DNA of 64,000 bases, taken from positions 229,923 to 293,922 of the forward strand of contig NZ_NESJ01000004.1 of NCBI RefSeq assembly GCF_003063645.1, in the 5' to 3' direction. Below are positions 31,053-39,851 of this stretch, piece by piece (the stretch's first letter is position 1; the number at the start of each line of letters is the position of its first letter). The notes under the pieces are model-generated. The model did not search any database and was not told the DNA's origin. It saw nothing but the letters and a program-made list of their open reading frames with translations. Both the position numbers and the translations under genes were made by a program. This DNA comes from Limnohabitans sp. 2KL-51. Lineage in GTDB: Bacteria > Pseudomonadota > Gammaproteobacteria > Burkholderiales > Burkholderiaceae_C.

Positions 31053-31871
31053 TTACCAAACACGCTGGAAGCGAAACCCCAATCCTTTTTCTCTCGCGAC
31101 TTGGTTGGCGTAATCCATGTCTTCTCGAAGAACTCCCCCGCTGAAACTGCTGCCCGGGTGCTCTCCCTCGATGAGGCACACCCCAAGTTGATCTAGCGTT
31201 TCAACGTCAAATCTTTGGAAATACCGCAGGGCATAACCATCACTCGTGGTGCATTTGAAGAACTCACTGTTGCCAAAGTCAATGCTCTCTTCAAGCCATC
31301 CGTCAATGAACTCGATCAGCCACGCAAGGGCAGTCTCGTCTGAATCAATCCAATCGCACCAGTCCTCTTGTCTCACATGGGTGCGGTCATCAATCAGTGC
31401 TCTGTAGTCCTGTACCGCTTGCTCCACGTCAAACTCCAATGGCGGGCAAGCCTGAACTGCGGAAATCAGTTGTGCCGCAGTTTGGTAGCCCCCAAGCCTG
31501 AAGGCCTCTGCGTTGGTCCTTGGTTCTTTCTCGTTTGAGGTGATGGTTCCATCTATGTCGACCTCAAACACCTGAAGTCGGCCATCTTTGATATCCATCT
31601 GCTCTACGACACCAATTGCGATATCCATCCCCAATGGATAGCCTCGAATCGGCTGCAAGTCAGCATCCGCGAGGCTGCCCTTTCTTCTGCGGTATTGCTT
31701 ATAGCCTTTCGCGTAGTTCAGAGTGTGAGCGGCATGGGTTCGCCAGAAGAACTTCTTCTCGCAAGCTTTGGCGTCCCTGCCAAGGACTTTGACAATGGAG
31801 CCGATGTTGGCGGGGTCAAAAGAATTCACCACGATGGCAAGTTCGCCGGGGCGGCAATTGAGTCTGCGCAT
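31053..31871 (-). CDS. GDL-motif protein, long paralogue with C-terminal domain
   Basis: The 272-residue protein starts with a roughly 80-residue domain (PGELAIVVNSFDPANIGSIV ... DLQPIRG) shared with the next two genes, then has about 190 residues unlike them (from GMDIAIGVVEQMD). I recognise no named family; the N-terminal pattern suggests a small SH3-like beta barrel. It has a strong AAGGAG site. It lies 11 bases after the preceding paralogue and 19 before the HIT gene. Function unknown. Confidence 0.7.
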   Translation of the reverse strand: MRRLNCRPGELAIVVNSFDPANIGSIVKVLGRDAKACEKKFFWRTHAAHTLNYAKGYKQYRRRKGSLADADLQPIRGYPLGMDIAIGVVEQMDIKDGRLQVFEVDIDGTITSNEKEPRTNAEAFRLGGYQTAAQLISAVQACPPLEFDVEQAVQDYRALIDDRTHVRQEDWCDWIDSDETALAWLIEFIDGWLEESIDFGNSEFFKCTTSDGYALRYFQRFDVETLDQLGVCLIEGEHPGSSFSGGVLREDMDYANQVAREKGLGFRFQRVW

Positions 31872-31882
31872 GTTTTTCTCCT

Positions 31883-32173
31883 TTAAGAAGTGACCAAGTC
31901 ATTTGGCTGTTTGACCGTCTTGGCTTGGGGCGCACCTCGTATGGGCCTCAACTGGCTGTCTGGGACAGGTCCGATCCGCTTCCTTTTAAGGACTCCGCTG
32001 TAGTCATAGGTCATGGGGTGACTAGCCTGCGCCTCCCAGATAACGTCACCCGCTGGTGCACACAAATCAGACTGACCTGTGTACAGCCCAATGACATGAA
32101 CGATGGTGCCAATGTTGCATGCGTTGTGAGCTTTGATCACGACCGCCAGATCGCCGGGTTTGCAGTAAGTCAT
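31883..32173 (-). CDS. GDL-motif small protein, paralogue 2
   Basis: This 96-residue protein shares the pattern KPGDLAVVIKAHNACNIGTIV ... SQLRPIRG with its neighbours. It overlaps the upstream gene by four bases (ATGA). The start has a GGGGAG site. No signal peptide or membrane segment is present. Short proteins with this GDL...N-G-x-I-V pattern are seen in phage and island DNA, but I cannot assign a function. Confidence 0.7.
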   Translation of the reverse strand: MTYCKPGDLAVVIKAHNACNIGTIVHVIGLYTGQSDLCAPAGDVIWEAQASHPMTYDYSGVLKRKRIGPVPDSQLRPIRGAPQAKTVKQPNDLVTS

Positions 32174-32457
32174 GCCAACTCCCCTTCAAGCTTCGACGGG
32201 GCAGGGCTGTTGCCCTTGATCGGCTTTAACCATTTGTCTGGGTGGATCGCCTGAATTCTTGGCGTGATCAGGTTCTTTCGGGCTTTGCCCTCGTCGATCA
32301 GCCACATCCCTTGACCGCTCAGAGGGATGACCTGCCAGCAGGTCATTTCCATGACGACCTCTGCTGGTCCTATCACCCGGACGATCAGACCAATGTTGCC
32401 TTTGCAGCCCTCAAAGTCATCGACGATGATGGCTAAGTCACCATGCTTGCATTTCAT
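32170..32457 (-). CDS. GDL-motif small protein, paralogue 1
   Basis: This 95-residue protein (KHGDLAIIVDDFEGCKGNIGLIV ... KWLKPIKG) is the first gene of the six-gene operon. It is the least conserved of the three paralogues but keeps the GDL, N-x-G-x-I-V and L-x-P-I-(R/K)-G positions. An AGGAAGAG site precedes the ATG at 32457. A terminator-ended leader lies about 120 bases upstream, so expression may depend on readthrough. Confidence 0.7.
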   Translation of the reverse strand: MKCKHGDLAIIVDDFEGCKGNIGLIVRVIGPAEVVMEMTCWQVIPLSGQGMWLIDEGKARKNLITPRIQAIHPDKWLKPIKGNSPAPSKLEGELA

Positions 32458-32574
32458 TTCACTCTTCCTGCGCCCCTGATGTCTGGCATCGCCAGAACGC
32501 GCAGGGGCTAAGAGCGCGGGCGACGCTTTAGCAGCATTTGTGAGTCGCCCTGCAAGTGGTCATAAATCAGCGAC

Positions 32575-32696
32575 AAAAAAGCCCACCAAGGGGTGGGCTG
32601 ACGCTTTGCCGATTGGTTGCCCGTGGGCCTCATCTTCGGATACCACCTTGCCCGGTCAGGCAGGTTGGTGTGGACGTCAGTCCAACTCGTGATGTT
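32575..32696 (-). ncRNA. Candidate leader RNA ending in an intrinsic terminator
   Basis: From the promoter at 32703-32731, reverse-strand transcription would begin near 32696 and meet a hairpin AGCCCACC-CCTT-GGTGGGCT (32580-32599) followed by six T residues. The resulting RNA of about 120 nt contains further pairing segments (GGAC-TGAC-GTCC nested in GTTGG/CCAAC, and TGCC/GGCA). It could be a small RNA or an attenuator that limits expression of the operon starting at 32457. No known RNA family was recognised. Confidence 0.5.
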
Positions 32697-32702
32697 AGGT
32701 AG

Positions 32703-32731
32703 ATTTTACCTTTGATCAACGTATTTCACAA
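32703..32731 (-). promoter_or_regulatory. Sigma-70-type promoter of the leader/six-gene operon
   Basis: On the reverse strand TTGTGA (32726-32731) and TAAAAT (32703-32708) are separated by exactly 17 bases. It points toward the leader RNA and the GDL-HIT-HNH operon. No other promoter of similar quality was noticed between it and 32457. Confidence 0.6.
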
Positions 32732-32985
32732 GCTTAATTTTGGCTTGTCATGATCAAAAAAACTGTTCAAAAACAGGCGGAAATTTGCAATGATCCTGCA
32801 CTATTACTCCCGCCCAAGATGAGACCAGCCTGTGGGGGCAGTGCCAATAGTGCTGAGCCCAGATTTGCATTCGATCCAGGCTGGTCAAATCGTCAGGGGC
32901 GTCAACAATATCTACGCGACAGAGCTCTCTAAGTATTAATAGATTTCTTCTAGTTCTCTTGAGCGATAACTGACAAAATCAGGGA

Positions 32986-33477
32986 GTGATTCGATTTCTG
33001 TCAATTTTCTTAATCCTTGCTGCCTTTTTCCTGGGCAACATGGCATCTGCCAACATCATCCATGGAAGTGTGGTGGGCGTGTCCGATGGTGACTCGGTCA
33101 CTGTCATTGACGCCAAAAAAACTCAGTTCAAAATCAGACTGGCGGGAATTGACGCCCCTGAAAAAGCGCAAGCCTACGGTCAAAAGGCCAAAGAGTCCTT
33201 GTCTGATCTTGTCTTCGGAAAACATGTTGATGTGGAATGGAGCAAGCAAGATCGTTACGGTCGCATTGTTGGAAAGATCATGCTAGGTGTCGTGGACATC
33301 AATTTGGAGCAAATCAAGCGCGGTATGGCCTGGCATTACAAGGAATACCAAAATGAGCAATCTCTAGAGGATCGTGTCGCTTACGCACAATCTGAGTTAC
33401 AGGCTCAAGACAAGAAAATGGGTCTTTGGAGGGATCCCGCCCCTATTAAGCCTGAAGTGTTTAGGCAGAAAAAATAG
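32986..33477 (+). CDS. Secreted thermonuclease (SNase) family protein
   Basis: The 163-residue protein has a signal peptide (FLSIFLILAAFFLGNMASA) followed by a staphylococcal nuclease fold: VSDGDSVTV, IRLAGIDAPEKAQAYGQKAK with the catalytic Arg, Asp and Glu, and DRYGRIVGKI with the second Arg. It would cleave DNA/RNA in the periplasm or outside. GTG start with AGGGAG directly before it. Such nucleases are frequent cargo on islands and plasmids. It converges on the integrase gene 6 bases away. Confidence 0.88.
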   Translation: MIRFLSIFLILAAFFLGNMASANIIHGSVVGVSDGDSVTVIDAKKTQFKIRLAGIDAPEKAQAYGQKAKESLSDLVFGKHVDVEWSKQDRYGRIVGKIMLGVVDINLEQIKRGMAWHYKEYQNEQSLEDRVAYAQSELQAQDKKMGLWRDPAPIKPEVFRQKK

Positions 33478-33483
33478 CAGACA

Positions 33484-34833
33484 TCACTCCCAAGGACGTG
33501 GCCGCCGCTTGCTTTGCAGTTCACCCACGTTCATTTCACCCTGTAGTGGGGCGGCGTAGAAGCGGTCAATCATCTCGGGGCTTGTTCTGGCGTTGCGTGC
33601 CAGGGTCAAAGTATCCACAGTGCGGCCAAACATCAATCGGAACATGATGCTGCTGTGGCGAAGGCTGTACAAGGTACGAGTTTCGCCAGCAGTGCTCAGC
33701 TTCAAGCCCGTAACTTCCAGCACGATTTCAAACTGCCTTGCCAGCAGTTTCATTGCGTTGTCGCGTGATGCCGCATCGGGCATGAATACATAGTCCTCGG
33801 GGTGAATGTCGCGACCAAGTTCCAGCACCTGTCGCCGTCTGATGCGTTCATAAACTTTCACAGCCCATGGCATGGTGGTGATGGGAAATGTGTGCCCCTT
33901 GCTGGGTGGCAAACTGAGCCGCAGGTAAGTCCATTCCCTGCGAATGATCTCCACATGCTTGTGCTGCATGTTGCGGATGTCAGTGGGGCGGATGTAGCTG
34001 TTGACCATGAACACGATCAAATCAGCCAAGTCCTTGGTCATCTCGATACGCTTGATCAAACGGTCAGCAGGCCCAAGTTTTCCACCAGGCTCGCAAAAGT
34101 AGGAACCCTTGGTTTCCTCTGAGTGTGCTCGCCACTCGACTTTCTTGCCAGCCAGTTTTTTTGCCACCTTGGTGATTTCTTTGTATTCGCCCACATTGAA
34201 CCAGCCACGCGGCTTGTCCTCAATGCCCACCTTGGGAAACTCTGGGATGTGTTGGATGAAACTGTGCCGGGCGGCGTGTTGCAAAACTTTGCGCGTGAGC
34301 CCCATGTAGGCACCCAGAGTGCTGACACTCAGCTTGGGCACTTGGTTGGACAGCTTTTGCAGAAATTCGTCCAGCATTTTGTAGTTGATGCTCAGCACAT
34401 CCGTTTGGCCGAAAAAGGGCAGGATGTGTTTGTCGTAGCGCAGTTGCATGTTTTCGTAACTGATCTTGGACAATTGGCTTCGTTTCAACTTGGCCAGCTC
34501 ACTGTCCATCAGCATCTTGGTGGCCTTGGCAAAGGTTACAACCTCTGCCGCGTTGACCTTGATGGGCAAGCCTTCAAAGTTGCCACCTCTTATGCGAATG
34601 GTGATGTCGTCGTAAAAGCGTTTGGCCGCTTCCAACGCGTCACGCTTGATTTCGGTCTTGGTGGTGCGTTTGAAGATGTGGCTCTCGGCGTAATACCTGA
34701 CCCACCAGTAGCTAGAAGCTGGAATTTTGAAGATCACTAACTTGCGTGGGTAGCCTGGAATCCGTGTGATGGTTTCCTTGATGGGCACAGATCTGTGCCG
34801 TTCGTGTGAGTCGGGTTCAATGGCGCGTGGCAT
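33484..34833 (-). CDS. Tyrosine recombinase/integrase
   Basis: The 449-residue protein has an N-terminal core-binding SAM-like domain (about 80-200) and a catalytic domain with Arg in RPTDIRNMQHKHV, the R-H-S-S-I-M-F-R block (LYSLRHSSIMFRL), and the C-terminal tyrosine in MIDRFYAAPLQ. The spacing is that of phage-type integrases. It lies 6 kb inside the island rather than next to tRNA-Val, so it may belong to a nested element. The attachment site it uses is not evident. Confidence 0.88.
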   Translation of the reverse strand: MPRAIEPDSHERHRSVPIKETITRIPGYPRKLVIFKIPASSYWWVRYYAESHIFKRTTKTEIKRDALEAAKRFYDDITIRIRGGNFEGLPIKVNAAEVVTFAKATKMLMDSELAKLKRSQLSKISYENMQLRYDKHILPFFGQTDVLSINYKMLDEFLQKLSNQVPKLSVSTLGAYMGLTRKVLQHAARHSFIQHIPEFPKVGIEDKPRGWFNVGEYKEITKVAKKLAGKKVEWRAHSEETKGSYFCEPGGKLGPADRLIKRIEMTKDLADLIVFMVNSYIRPTDIRNMQHKHVEIIRREWTYLRLSLPPSKGHTFPITTMPWAVKVYERIRRRQVLELGRDIHPEDYVFMPDAASRDNAMKLLARQFEIVLEVTGLKLSTAGETRTLYSLRHSSIMFRLMFGRTVDTLTLARNARTSPEMIDRFYAAPLQGEMNVGELQSKRRPRPWE

Positions 34834-34986
34834 GTCAATTTCTCGGCTGTATTCATAAAGTTTGTTTTCTGAACAGCTGGCCAGTCAACCTGAAAGCGGC
34901 AGGGCTTGGGTTGATCTGTGGCTTTTAGACGATCAATCGCTTAAAGAATCGCCCTGCAAATTCGGCAATCATTTGCAGGACGTTAT

Positions 34987-35628
34987 TCACACGGTTTCAG
35001 CCTCATCTTCAGTTTCGGCAGAAGATGCTTTCTTGAAAGGTGAGGTGACCTTCCATCGGTTTGACTCGTACCAATCAAGAATAGCTTTTTCGATGATGGC
35101 CAGTTGCGCATCACCGTAGCCTTCAAGTAAGTTATTTAATGATTTCACATCAGGCTGCAATAGAGTTATGTCTGTGAACCCCTTTTCAACAGCAGTGTCT
35201 CTTTGATCCTCAAGGGTTCGGGACATGTATTGAACCGACTGAATCATTGAATGGATTTCGTAAAAATGATCGATGAGATTAGCCAGTTGATCAAAATTCT
35301 GCTCAGTCAGATTGAAGCCTTCAATAACTTCAGCGTCGTACTGAAGTTTCATAAACAGATTGGAATGAACTTCGGCCACGGTGATCAAAAAATCTGAGCT
35401 GCGAAAGTCCGATTGCTTCTTTCCCGTCTTTTCTATTCGAGCAACAATTCCCAGCAGGTCTGTTAGCCGATGAATGCTGTTGGAGAAATTGCCTCTGCTC
35501 TTGTAGTACCTGCCGTCTGGAATCGACAAGATCCTTTTCAGATCTTTCAACTTGGGAAGCTCGGTGTCAAAGTGGGCCTTCATCAAGATCACAGTGGCTT
35601 TGCCACGGGGTCCTAAAAATTCGCTCAT
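34987..35628 (-). CDS. Hypothetical protein
   Basis: The 213-residue protein is mainly helical with no signal peptide or membrane segment. I recognise no domain. It opens MSEFLGPRGKATVILMKAHFD and ends in an acidic tail (SSAETEDEAETV). It lies 63 bases downstream of the 347-residue gene on the same strand, with a perfect hairpin between them, so they may form an operon in which the second gene is attenuated. Both are upstream of, and parallel to, the integrase. Confidence 0.6.
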   Translation of the reverse strand: MSEFLGPRGKATVILMKAHFDTELPKLKDLKRILSIPDGRYYKSRGNFSNSIHRLTDLLGIVARIEKTGKKQSDFRSSDFLITVAEVHSNLFMKLQYDAEVIEGFNLTEQNFDQLANLIDHFYEIHSMIQSVQYMSRTLEDQRDTAVEKGFTDITLLQPDVKSLNNLLEGYGDAQLAIIEKAILDWYESNRWKVTSPFKKASSAETEDEAETV

Positions 35629-35652
35629 TGGGTTCTCCTAATGGGTTTGACG

Positions 35653-35681
35653 GATCCCCAGATCCTCATCGGCTGGGGATC
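35653..35681 (-). terminator. Hairpin between two reverse-strand hypothetical genes
   Basis: GATCCCCAG / CTGGGGATC forms a 9-bp perfect stem with an 11-base loop. No T-run follows on the reverse strand, so it may be an RNA-stabilising or partial terminator structure, or an operator. Confidence 0.4.
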
Positions 35682-35691
35682 AGGCTTGCAG

Positions 35692-36735
35692 TTAAAACAT
35701 GGCTTCTTTAACCGTGACGCCAGCGACGGTGGCATTCATAGGCGCATTGATCATGGCTTCTGGCTGCACAGTTGAGTTGAGGGCAGGCAGTCCTGCAGGC
35801 TGATAACCTTTGTCACCAGGTTGCATGCCCCAACCGGATGTAATGCCCCATTTCTCGCGCAGCACATCCAGCTTGTCTTCCATGCTTTTCAAATCGTCAG
35901 AGAGGCTGGCTTCAGCCACCATGGCGAGGATCTGGGTTTCCATGGCTTCATTGAGCCGGATGAAGCGAACCACACGGCGCTCGTGTCCCATGGGGTTCAC
36001 GCACACTGCGAATTCAAAGGTCCCTTCCTTTTTGCCTTCGCCCACGGTGTTGAGCACGAACTTGTCCTCCACCTGAACCACGGTGTCTGCAACCTTGGCA
36101 TTGGCCAGTAAGATTTTGCGCAGCAGTTTGGTCTTGGCCTCCTTGTGTTCCTTCACAGCCTTGGCCGATTCTGCGTCTTCCTTGGTGGCTGTGATCTTGG
36201 CAATGCCACCCCGGTCCTTGATGTAACCAGGCAATTCAGTGGCGTCCAAGTTTTCCTCGTACGCCACCTGCAGAACCTTTGAGTAGTTGTAGGCTGTTTG
36301 GCGATCGGTGGGCAGGATAAAGCGCAACACCGTGGTGATCCAAGGTGTGTTGATCTGGGTCTTGATGTCGTGCTCGCTTTCCAGCCGATCGCGCATGCGC
36401 TGCAGGATGTGATCTTTCAAAACGGATTCATTGATTTGCAGCGCATAGCTGTAGATGGCACCCAGCAGTGCGTACAACTCTTTGGTGCCCCGAACCACGT
36501 AGGTCTCAACGTACTGGTTGTTCATCTTGGCCAGGTTCTGGGCCTGTCCCAGGATCATGTCCACCTGCACTTCATTGGCGCTTTTGTCACTGGGCCGGCG
36601 CTTGTCCGAGCCGCCCAAGGCGCGGTTCATCAATAGACCAAAGGAAAACTCATCCACTGGTGTGGTGGTTGCCGGGGTTTCGACGGGTGCCCCATTTATC
36701 GCGGGCTGCGTGATGTTTGCGTTGTCTAAGCTCAT
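35692..36735 (-). CDS. Hypothetical protein, 347 residues
   Basis: No family recognised. The sequence has a disordered N-terminus rich in Thr/Pro/Ala (residues 1-30), a helical middle including a charged stretch (KEDAESAKAVKEHKEAKTKLLRKI near 190-215) and a Gly/Pro-rich C-terminal end (GWGMQPGDKGYQPAGLPAL). It has no signal peptide. Its start lies close to the divergent gene on the other strand, so the two share a promoter region. Plasmid- or prophage-derived origin is likely from context. Confidence 0.6.
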   Translation of the reverse strand: MSLDNANITQPAINGAPVETPATTTPVDEFSFGLLMNRALGGSDKRRPSDKSANEVQVDMILGQAQNLAKMNNQYVETYVVRGTKELYALLGAIYSYALQINESVLKDHILQRMRDRLESEHDIKTQINTPWITTVLRFILPTDRQTAYNYSKVLQVAYEENLDATELPGYIKDRGGIAKITATKEDAESAKAVKEHKEAKTKLLRKILLANAKVADTVVQVEDKFVLNTVGEGKKEGTFEFAVCVNPMGHERRVVRFIRLNEAMETQILAMVAEASLSDDLKSMEDKLDVLREKWGITSGWGMQPGDKGYQPAGLPALNSTVQPEAMINAPMNATVAGVTVKEAMF

Positions 36736-36851
36736 TTCAAACTCCTGTTAAATTTATAAACATGGGTTCCGTCGACCAGGATTGGTGCGACACGCTGAGG
36801 TTAGGTTTTCGGCGACGGTGGTTTTTCACTTTTTCGAAGGGGTACGAAAAA

Positions 36852-37595
36852 ATGAAAGTTCAAAGGCTAGATCGATATAAAGACGCGCAAAAATTGATTC
36901 CATTTATCTCTGCGGGCCGATTGAGGGCAGAGAGCACTGAGTCGTTTGTCCAGGGTTCACACCTTGACATCTGGTGGCGATGTCTCCGATGCTCGAAGGT
37001 GTTCACCCAGAGTTGCCGCACTGGCCTTTTCACCACCCAAGGTGCCTTTAAAACTTACCGCCTGTTTGGAGACGTTGAGAACTTGACCTTGAGAGAGTGG
37101 TGGTTCACCAAGGGTCATGAGACTTTTGGCGAAAGCATCACGACCTTGCAAGTAACGCTGTATGTCAAGCGTAAAAACAGTGATGCACTGGAGATCACCG
37201 TTGACGCTATGCAGCAGGTGTCAAGCCAACTGGCGGGAAAAGAATTTGGGTTTTGGCTTGATCAGATATGTTTATTGAACTCACGGCAGGGCTTACTGTC
37301 AGATGCGCCCTTGTCATGGCCAATTTATCGAAGCCGTATCGCACTGGAGGCGATGTCACAGTTGCTGAGCATCATGGAAATTCATGAGCACATCATCCGA
37401 AATGCCCCGCAGACTTGTCTATGGCAAATAGGTGAACAGCTCAAGCTGAACCATAAAGCCATGACAAAAAGCGATGACTATCCCAGCGTAATAGCCGACA
37501 AGCACAAGGCCATGGGACAAACCGTGAGCAGCTATTTGAAAAAGGGCCGATGTTTGGTTGACAACGCGGCGAATGGGCTGTTTCCTAAATATTGA
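36852..37595 (+). CDS. Hypothetical protein
   Basis: The protein has 247 residues from the ATG at 36852, preceded by AAGGGG; an ATG at 36762 in frame would add 30 residues but lies almost against the divergent gene. I see no recognised domain. A C-x2-C pair (WWRCLRCSKVF) could hold a metal. The C-terminal half is helical (RIALEAMSQLLSIMEIHEHII). It diverges from the 347-residue hypothetical gene. Confidence 0.5.
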   Translation: MKVQRLDRYKDAQKLIPFISAGRLRAESTESFVQGSHLDIWWRCLRCSKVFTQSCRTGLFTTQGAFKTYRLFGDVENLTLREWWFTKGHETFGESITTLQVTLYVKRKNSDALEITVDAMQQVSSQLAGKEFGFWLDQICLLNSRQGLLSDAPLSWPIYRSRIALEAMSQLLSIMEIHEHIIRNAPQTCLWQIGEQLKLNHKAMTKSDDYPSVIADKHKAMGQTVSSYLKKGRCLVDNAANGLFPKY

Positions 37596-37672
37596 ACGCT
37601 GGAGATCATCTGGCCAGTTATTTTTTCCTAGTGGGTTGCTTACGGCTTAAAACCTAAGTAACCTGATCACAA

Positions 37673-37867
37673 ATGCACCTCAACTTCCATGTCATTAGCA
37701 ATACACATGATGAAATTTACATGGGCCACAAGATTTGGTTTGAACCCGCCCCAGGTTGTGATGTGATTTCGGCAACCGCCAATGCACCAGGGTTCACGCC
37801 ATTGCTTGCCATAGCACGTCATTTCGGTTGGGTTATCACAGGCTCCTTGGGTTGGTCAGGGCCATGA
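37673..37867 (+). CDS. Possible small hypothetical protein
   Basis: A 64-codon frame starting at an ATG (MHLNFHVISNTHDEIYMG) in a stretch of about 440 bases otherwise lacking genes. There is no clear ribosome-binding site and no recognised family, so it may not be translated. The surrounding sequence (37596-38033) shows no repeats or RNA that I can name. Confidence 0.25.
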   Translation: MHLNFHVISNTHDEIYMGHKIWFEPAPGCDVISATANAPGFTPLLAIARHFGWVITGSLGWSGP

Positions 37868-38033
37868 TGGTGCAGGGGGCGAGGCTCAAGTCGAGAGCCT
37901 ATGGAGCTGTTGAATTACCCAGTACTTGTGAGCCCGCGATCTTGGGTTTTGTTGGATGAAGCATTACCCCACCAAAACAGTCGGAAACCTTACCGTAGGT
38001 ACTTGCCGGTCAGTTCGCCTCATTTGACAGTTT

Positions 38034-39728
38034 GTGGATTTTCGTGATTTGCTGAAAAAGGAATTCGGCCACCGGGGTCGGATCAGAAACAGGCAAGTCA
38101 TGCAAGATTCAAACAGATACAGACGACGGTCAGATCAAGCGCCCCATGTCGGAGAGCTGCGTGTGATGGAAGGTCGATTGGCCATGTGCGTCAATCCTAT
38201 GGCCAGCTACAGCGGTTGGTCGGGTCCGCTTTGGGCCATTGAAGGCGTTCGCTACAAGTTTAGCCTCAGAGGTGGTCCCACCGGCTACCAGGAAGGTTTT
38301 TGCGAAAAAGTCGATCCCCGGTGCCCAACGGTCACATTCCGGATGATTCCAAGAGGCTGGGATGAAGAGGCTCCGCTGGAGGAGTGCAGATCATTTTTTT
38401 ACACCGAGATTGGGCGCTTGAGCCCTGAATACCCCGGTTGGATGGTTCGGAAGTGGTCTGATTTGCGCAAAGCCCAAAACGCTGAGCTGACATGGCAAGG
38501 TGTGCAGGCCATCGAATCGGCGGTCTCGCAAAGCCCCTACACCGAGAGCTGGAAGAAGCTCTTAGGCGACTCGGTTTATAGCCAATTGCTCGGTTTGCTG
38601 CAAGCAACGGTCAGTGTCAATGACTTGATCGATGACGCTCAGGGCCACTGCACTCACATGCCATCACCGGCTCTCAAAAACCATGTCCAGGTCATCATGC
38701 AAAATCTTGGAAGATCTACAGTCAAAATGAACACAAACAAAGAACTCAGCCGCTCGGAGCAAAGTGCATACGGTGCCGTTTTAGGAGCCTTGACGGGGGA
38801 TGCCGCTGGTGGAGTCCTTGAATTCCTGGGCCATCAACCCACGCCCAAAGAGTGCGAGCAGGCTTTCGACATGCCTGGCGGTGGGGTGTTTGATTTGGCT
38901 CCTGGCCAGTTCACCGACGACGGCGAGATGACCGTCAGTTTGCTCCGGGCATTGGTACTCGGGCAGGGCCAATACGACCCGCTGATGGTGGCCAAAGCCT
39001 ACAGCGATTGGGAGGCATCTGAGCCATTTGACATCGGTAATGCCACATCCAGCGCCCTGCGCATTCCCAAGTCGGAGCGCAATTGGGTGAGGGCGGCTGA
39101 CTTGATCGCAGAGCAAGCACTGGACTACAACAGTGAATCCAAAGCCAATGGCAGCTTGATGCGGGCAACACCTTTAGGGATAGCAGCGGCCAACATGACG
39201 GTAGAGCAAACCGTTGCGGTCGCCTGTGCAGATGCACGCTTGACCCATCCAAATTCTTCTTGCCAGGTGTCCACGGCAGCCTATGTGCTGGCCATTCGCC
39301 ATTTGATTCAGAAACCAGGGGATCACGGCGGCGCATATGCAGCTGCACTGAGCTACGCTCAAAGCGCCAGCGAAGAAGTCAGCCAGTGGCTGCAAGATGC
39401 CCAAGAAGGCAATCTGCCACCCGCGCACCCCATGGCCGGATTTGTCCGATACGGCTTCACCTATGCGTTTCATCACCTGTATAAATCCACGCCTTTTCAA
39501 AAGGCCATCCTCGAAACGCTGGTCAGGGGTGGTGACACGGACACCAACGCCTGCATTGTGGGCGGCCTGCTGGGAGCCCTGCATGGCATGGACAAAATTC
39601 CGAAAAGCGCCCTAGACAAGGTCCTTGCTTGTGACACACGCCATGGCCAACCAAGACCTTCCGCTTTCACCATTGAGCCCGTCATGAGGCACCTGAGAAA
39701 GTTGTCGCAATACTGCTTGGGTGAATAA
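38034..39728 (+). CDS. ADP-ribosylglycohydrolase with an unrecognised N-terminal domain
   Basis: The last 320 residues are an ADP-ribosylglycohydrolase (DraG/ARH) domain: GAVLGALTGDAAGGVLE, the metal-binding FTDDGEMT (Asp295, Asp296) and RGGDTDTNACIVGG (Asp501, Asp503), which holds the second pair of ligands. It would remove ADP-ribose from protein or nucleic acid. The first 240 residues are extra and unrecognised, with aromatic and Gly-rich parts (SGWSGPLWAIEGVRYKF). Start GTG 38034; ATG 38100 is possible. No ADP-ribosyltransferase partner is visible nearby. Confidence 0.85.
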   Translation: MDFRDLLKKEFGHRGRIRNRQVMQDSNRYRRRSDQAPHVGELRVMEGRLAMCVNPMASYSGWSGPLWAIEGVRYKFSLRGGPTGYQEGFCEKVDPRCPTVTFRMIPRGWDEEAPLEECRSFFYTEIGRLSPEYPGWMVRKWSDLRKAQNAELTWQGVQAIESAVSQSPYTESWKKLLGDSVYSQLLGLLQATVSVNDLIDDAQGHCTHMPSPALKNHVQVIMQNLGRSTVKMNTNKELSRSEQSAYGAVLGALTGDAAGGVLEFLGHQPTPKECEQAFDMPGGGVFDLAPGQFTDDGEMTVSLLRALVLGQGQYDPLMVAKAYSDWEASEPFDIGNATSSALRIPKSERNWVRAADLIAEQALDYNSESKANGSLMRATPLGIAAANMTVEQTVAVACADARLTHPNSSCQVSTAAYVLAIRHLIQKPGDHGGAYAAALSYAQSASEEVSQWLQDAQEGNLPPAHPMAGFVRYGFTYAFHHLYKSTPFQKAILETLVRGGDTDTNACIVGGLLGALHGMDKIPKSALDKVLACDTRHGQPRPSAFTIEPVMRHLRKLSQYCLGE

Positions 39729-39851
39729 AGTAACTTATAAAAAAACAGAATTAAATCCAACGTTACACATCAGCTTATTGTGTAAGGGCGGCGGGCAAAT
39801 AAACAAGGTTCAATTTGGAGTTTTGCAGCGATTTAGTATTGTCGCAAAAAT

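Noticed and set aside
32750..32932. 60-codon forward frame before the thermonuclease gene
   Set aside because: No ribosome-binding site, unusual composition and no protein-like pattern; it lies in a promoter-bearing gap.
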